NCBI GenBank assembly: GCA_033763355.1
Contig: JANRKT010000186.1
Coordinates: 1-10,563 of the forward strand
DNA from: JANRKT01 sp033763355
GTDB lineage: Bacteria > Bacteroidota > Bacteroidia > Chitinophagales > Chitinophagaceae
Direction: 5' to 3'
Length of the DNA: 10,563 bases
Of the stretch, positions 7,603-10,563 are shown piece by piece (positions within the stretch are counted from its first letter, which is position 1; each line of letters starts with the position of its first letter). The notes under the pieces are model-generated. The model searched no databases and was not told the DNA's origin. It saw only the letters and a program-made list of their open reading frames with translations. The translations under genes and the position numbers were made by a program.

Positions 7603-9876
7603 ATGAAACATAACCACCACAACGAGCAGCGGTATACTTGCCCAATGCATCCTGAAATTGTGAAGGACGAACCCGGCAATTGTCCCAAATGCGGAATGAA
7701 TCTCGTCCCTGTTGATGCAAACGAGAAAGAACATTCCCAGTTGCAGCATCTGCATACAGACAATATAATAGAGGCCTCTTCTCATGAAGAGTATGTTGTT
7801 GAACGGCGAAATGCTCAAGGGTTCCAAAAGTATACTTGTCCCATGCACCCTCAAATCATACACGATGGTCCTGGTCAGTGCCCTCTGTGTGGTATGTCGC
7901 TTGTGCCAATTGCAAAACCTGTTATGCATGGTGGACATGAAGCTCATTCCTCCGGTATCGCAGATTTCAAAAAACGGTTTTATGTTGTGCTGATTCTTAC
8001 GGTTCCTATCATGTTGCTTTCAGAAATGATTCAACATTGGCTGAATATTCACATCAGTTTCGCTGGCTCAAACTATGTGTTACTTATTTTATCCTCGGTT
8101 GTATTCTTTTATGGTGGCTGGCCATTTCTCAAAGGGTTAACCGGAGAAATGCGGGCAAAAAATCCCGGAATGATGACATTGGTCGCATTTGCTATTTCTA
8201 TAGCCTATATCTATAGCCTAGCAATTGTACTGGGGTTAAAGGGCATGGATTTCTTTTGGGAATTAGCAACACTCATTCTTATCATGTTATTAGGGCACTG
8301 GATAGAAATGAAATCTGTAGCTGGTGCATCAAGGGAACTTGAATTACTGGTACAGTTAATGCCTGATGACGCTCATTTAATCAATGGTGATACAATAACT
8401 GAAGTAAAAACTGATTCACTGAAAGAAAATGATGTGATTCTTATCAAGCCTGGGGAGAAGGTTGCTGCCGATGGAATTATCATAGATGGGGAAAGTTACC
8501 TAAATGAGTCCATGCTTACAGGTGAATCGAAACCTGTTGAAAAATCAAAGGGAGATAAAGTGATTGCAGGAGCTATCAACGGTAATGGAGCTATAAAAGT
8601 TGCCGTGTCACATGGTGTCAAAGATTCTTACTTATCGCAGGTCATAAAACTGGTTCAGGATGCACAACAATCAAAATCCAAAACTCAATTAATTGCAGAC
8701 AGGGCAGCAAGATGGCTTACGTTGGTTGCGATTGTGGCAGGTATCACTACTTTTTTGGTTTGGTATTTATCGGGAAAAGATTTGGCCTTTTCCATTGAGC
8801 GTATGGTAACAGTAATTGTTATTTGCTGCCCCCATGCACTGGGATTAGCTGTTCCACTGGTAGTGGCAAAATCAACGGCACTATCAGCAAAACATGGGTT
8901 ACTGATAAAAAACAGAACAGCCTTTGAAAATGCAAGAAAGATAACAACGTTGGTATTTGATAAAACCGGAACGCTGACAGTTGGGAAATTTGAAGTTTCT
9001 AAGATTGTTTCATTAACTGAAGGTCTTTCTGAACATGAATTATTAAAATATGCAGCTGCTTTGGAACAGAACTCAGAACATCCTATTGCCACAGGAATTA
9101 TGCAGAAAGCAAAAATCTTATCGATTCAAATTCCAGTTGTAGGCAACTTTAATGCCATTACAGGAAAGGGAGTCGAAGCAACTATAGAAGGTTACGATAT
9201 AAAAATTGTGAGTCCTGGATATCTTAAAGAGTCGAATGTTAAATTACCCGAGGACTATATGACTGATGCTTCTGAAACCGTCGTATTTGTTTTGATAAAT
9301 AATCAACTTTCCGGTTATATTGCTTTGTCAGATACTATTCGGCCAGAATCAGCAGAAGCTATCCGTGCTTTGGGTATTGACAATATAAAATCAGTATTAC
9401 TTACAGGTGATAATAGAAGAGTGGCTGAAACAGTTGCCCGTAAATTAGGTATGAATTTTTTCTTTGCTGAGGTGTTACCACATCAGAAACTAGAAAAAAT
9501 TAAGGAATTACAGGAAGAAGGAGAGTTTGTTGCGATGACAGGAGACGGTATCAATGATGCCCCTGCCTTAGCACAGGCTAATATCGGTATTGCGGTTGGA
9601 TCTGGTTCTGATATTGCAGCGGAAACAGCTGGGATTGTATTGGTCAATAGCAATCCGCAAGACGTTGTTTCATTAATTCGGTTTGGCAAGGCCACTTATA
9701 GAAAAATGATTCAAAATTTGATTTGGGCTACGGGTTATAATATAGTAGCCTTGCCATTGGCGGCGGGGGTACTCTACAAAATGGGAATCCTGTTAAGCCC
9801 TGCTGCTGGTGCCGTTTTAATGAGTGTGAGTACGGTTGTGGTGGCTATTAATGCAAGTCTTTTAAAAATAAAATAA
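7603..9876 (+). CDS. copB: P1B-3 (CopB-type, CPH) copper-transporting ATPase with two N-terminal heavy-metal-binding modules
   Basis: ATP-driven exporter of copper (or silver) from cytoplasm to periplasm, 757 residues. The N-terminus has two short modules of the form YTCPMHP...CPxCGMxLVP (about 11-37 and 77-103), each with three Cys, one His and two Met, joined by a His-rich linker; there is no classical HMA GMxCxxC domain. Catalytic features are complete: TGES at 306-309, the membrane metal site CPH at 409-411, phosphorylated Asp453 in DKTGT, HP at 493-494 and GDGINDAP from 647. The CPH motif, NLIWATGYNIVALP at 705-718 (Nx5GYNx4P) and P733-x6-MSVST at 740-744 match the published P1B-3 signature, unlike CPC-type CopA. 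About eight membrane segments are visible. P1B-3 enzymes have been reported to carry Cu(II) or Cu(I), so valence is open. The gene follows the oxidase by 20 bases and precedes the PepSY gene by 20, which supports one transcript. Confidence 0.95.
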   Translation: MKHNHHNEQRYTCPMHPEIVKDEPGNCPKCGMNLVPVDANEKEHSQLQHLHTDNIIEASSHEEYVVERRNAQGFQKYTCPMHPQIIHDGPGQCPLCGMSLVPIAKPVMHGGHEAHSSGIADFKKRFYVVLILTVPIMLLSEMIQHWLNIHISFAGSNYVLLILSSVVFFYGGWPFLKGLTGEMRAKNPGMMTLVAFAISIAYIYSLAIVLGLKGMDFFWELATLILIMLLGHWIEMKSVAGASRELELLVQLMPDDAHLINGDTITEVKTDSLKENDVILIKPGEKVAADGIIIDGESYLNESMLTGESKPVEKSKGDKVIAGAINGNGAIKVAVSHGVKDSYLSQVIKLVQDAQQSKSKTQLIADRAARWLTLVAIVAGITTFLVWYLSGKDLAFSIERMVTVIVICCPHALGLAVPLVVAKSTALSAKHGLLIKNRTAFENARKITTLVFDKTGTLTVGKFEVSKIVSLTEGLSEHELLKYAAALEQNSEHPIATGIMQKAKILSIQIPVVGNFNAITGKGVEATIEGYDIKIVSPGYLKESNVKLPEDYMTDASETVVFVLINNQLSGYIALSDTIRPESAEAIRALGIDNIKSVLLTGDNRRVAETVARKLGMNFFFAEVLPHQKLEKIKELQEEGEFVAMTGDGINDAPALAQANIGIAVGSGSDIAAETAGIVLVNSNPQDVVSLIRFGKATYRKMIQNLIWATGYNIVALPLAAGVLYKMGILLSPAAGAVLMSVSTVVVAINASLLKIK

Positions 9877-9896
9877 ATCAACAACCTATATTGTTT

Positions 9897-10563
9897 ATGG
9901 CAAAAAGTAAACACTACTACATACGAAAAATACACCGCTGGCTCGGTGTTATTTTAGGCATTCAGTTTTTATTATGGACAATTGGTGGCCTATATTTCAG
10001 TTGGAGCAATATGGATGAAGTGCATGGTGACATTCAAAAGAAAAATGCAACGCTTCTCTCTTCTGATATTTCTCTGGTCAGTCCTACAGTAGCGCTGGAT
10101 ACAATAAAAATGATTCATCGTATTGATTCAGTTGTCTCCATTCAATTGATTGAAATTTTGGGCAAGCCTTTTTACCAGGTTCGTTGTATAAGTACCATTC
10201 AGAATGAAACTAATGATGAACATGGGACGCAGGTAATGAATCATCTTGCCGATGCAGAAACAGGTCGGATTCGTGGACCATTGACAAAAGAAGAAGCGGT
10301 TAATGTAGCTAAAATGAGATTTAATGGAGAACCCGAAGTAAAATCAGTTGAATACTTAACTGGCACAAGTGGTCATCATGAATATCGGGAAAGCCCTCTG
10401 CCTGCCTATGCCATTACCTTTGAACATCCATCAAAAACGACTGTTTACGTTGCCAGTGAATTAGGAACTATTCAAAAATTCAGGAATAATAAATGGAGAA
10501 TATTTGATTTTCTGTGGATGATGCACACGATGGATTATGAAAGTAGGGATCATATCGGTAACT
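9897..10563 (+). CDS. PepSY-domain single-pass/multi-pass membrane protein (3' partial)
   Basis: Open from the ATG at 9897 to the window edge, giving 222 residues with no stop. An N-terminal basic stretch (MAKSKHYYIRKIHRWLG) leads into a membrane segment (about 17-36, VILGIQFLLWTIGGLYFSW). A mainly periplasmic part follows with two PepSY-like units: one around LADAETGRIRGPLTKEEAV, and one around PLPAYAITF...TVYVASELGTIQKF, each with the strand-turn layout of the family. The end, WRIFDFLWMMHTMDYESRD, resembles the lead into a further membrane segment in PepSY-TM proteins. The HRWLG start is typical of that group. Its role is unknown; PepSY-TM proteins are often linked to metal uptake or membrane redox proteins, and a part in copper handling is inferred only from its place 20 bases after the copper ATPase gene. 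The C-terminus might include more membrane segments or a reductase domain. Confidence 0.82.
   Translation, partial: MAKSKHYYIRKIHRWLGVILGIQFLLWTIGGLYFSWSNMDEVHGDIQKKNATLLSSDISLVSPTVALDTIKMIHRIDSVVSIQLIEILGKPFYQVRCISTIQNETNDEHGTQVMNHLADAETGRIRGPLTKEEAVNVAKMRFNGEPEVKSVEYLTGTSGHHEYRESPLPAYAITFEHPSKTTVYVASELGTIQKFRNNKWRIFDFLWMMHTMDYESRDHIGN

Noticed and set aside
7576..7947. 123-codon - strand frame over the start of the ATPase gene
   Set aside because: It overlaps the well-supported metal-binding modules of the ATPase and shows no recognisable protein features.

Overview
The window looks like a chromosomal or accessory metal-resistance locus of a Bacteroidota bacterium, perhaps of the Chitinophagaceae/Sphingobacteriales type. 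The pointers are moderate-to-low GC, genes without clear Shine-Dalgarno sequences but with A/T-rich leaders, an 'FAQ'-type signal-peptide end, and the family mix. This is a judgement by eye, and the rank below phylum is a guess. All recognisable genes are on the + strand.

Layout: (1) 1-2679 is the 3' part of a heavy-metal RND efflux pump gene (CusA/CzcA superfamily), cut by the window start. (2) 2680-2903 is a non-coding gap with one perfect 8-bp hairpin. (3) 2904-4202 is an AT-rich gene for a polytopic GT87/DUF2029-type membrane glycosyltransferase, which has no obvious link to metals and looks inserted. (4) 4203-4289 is a short open stretch in the same frame as the GT87 gene, possibly the tail of a lost gene. 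(5) 4350 to the window end holds four tightly spaced genes (gaps of 11, 20 and 20 bases): a DUF2231 membrane protein with a very methionine-rich tail, a multicopper oxidase with a methionine-rich insert and an extra C-terminal beta-rich domain, a CPH-type (P1B-3, CopB-like) copper ATPase with two Cys/His/Met metal-binding modules, and a PepSY-domain membrane protein cut by the window end.

The genes make sense together as envelope copper handling. The ATPase would move copper out of the cytoplasm. The oxidase would oxidise Cu(I) in the periplasm. The Met tail of the DUF2231 protein, placed in the periplasm by the positive-inside rule, would hold Cu(I) there. The RND pump would expel metal across the outer membrane. 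The most interesting points are the DUF2231-Met-tail protein, whose tail has about 43 Met in 141 residues and is built from DNA-level repeats; the fusion of a multicopper oxidase to a possible outer-membrane barrel; and the absence from the RND pump of the three methionines that bind copper in E. coli CusA. I saw no tRNA, rRNA, CRISPR array, transposase or convincing promoter.
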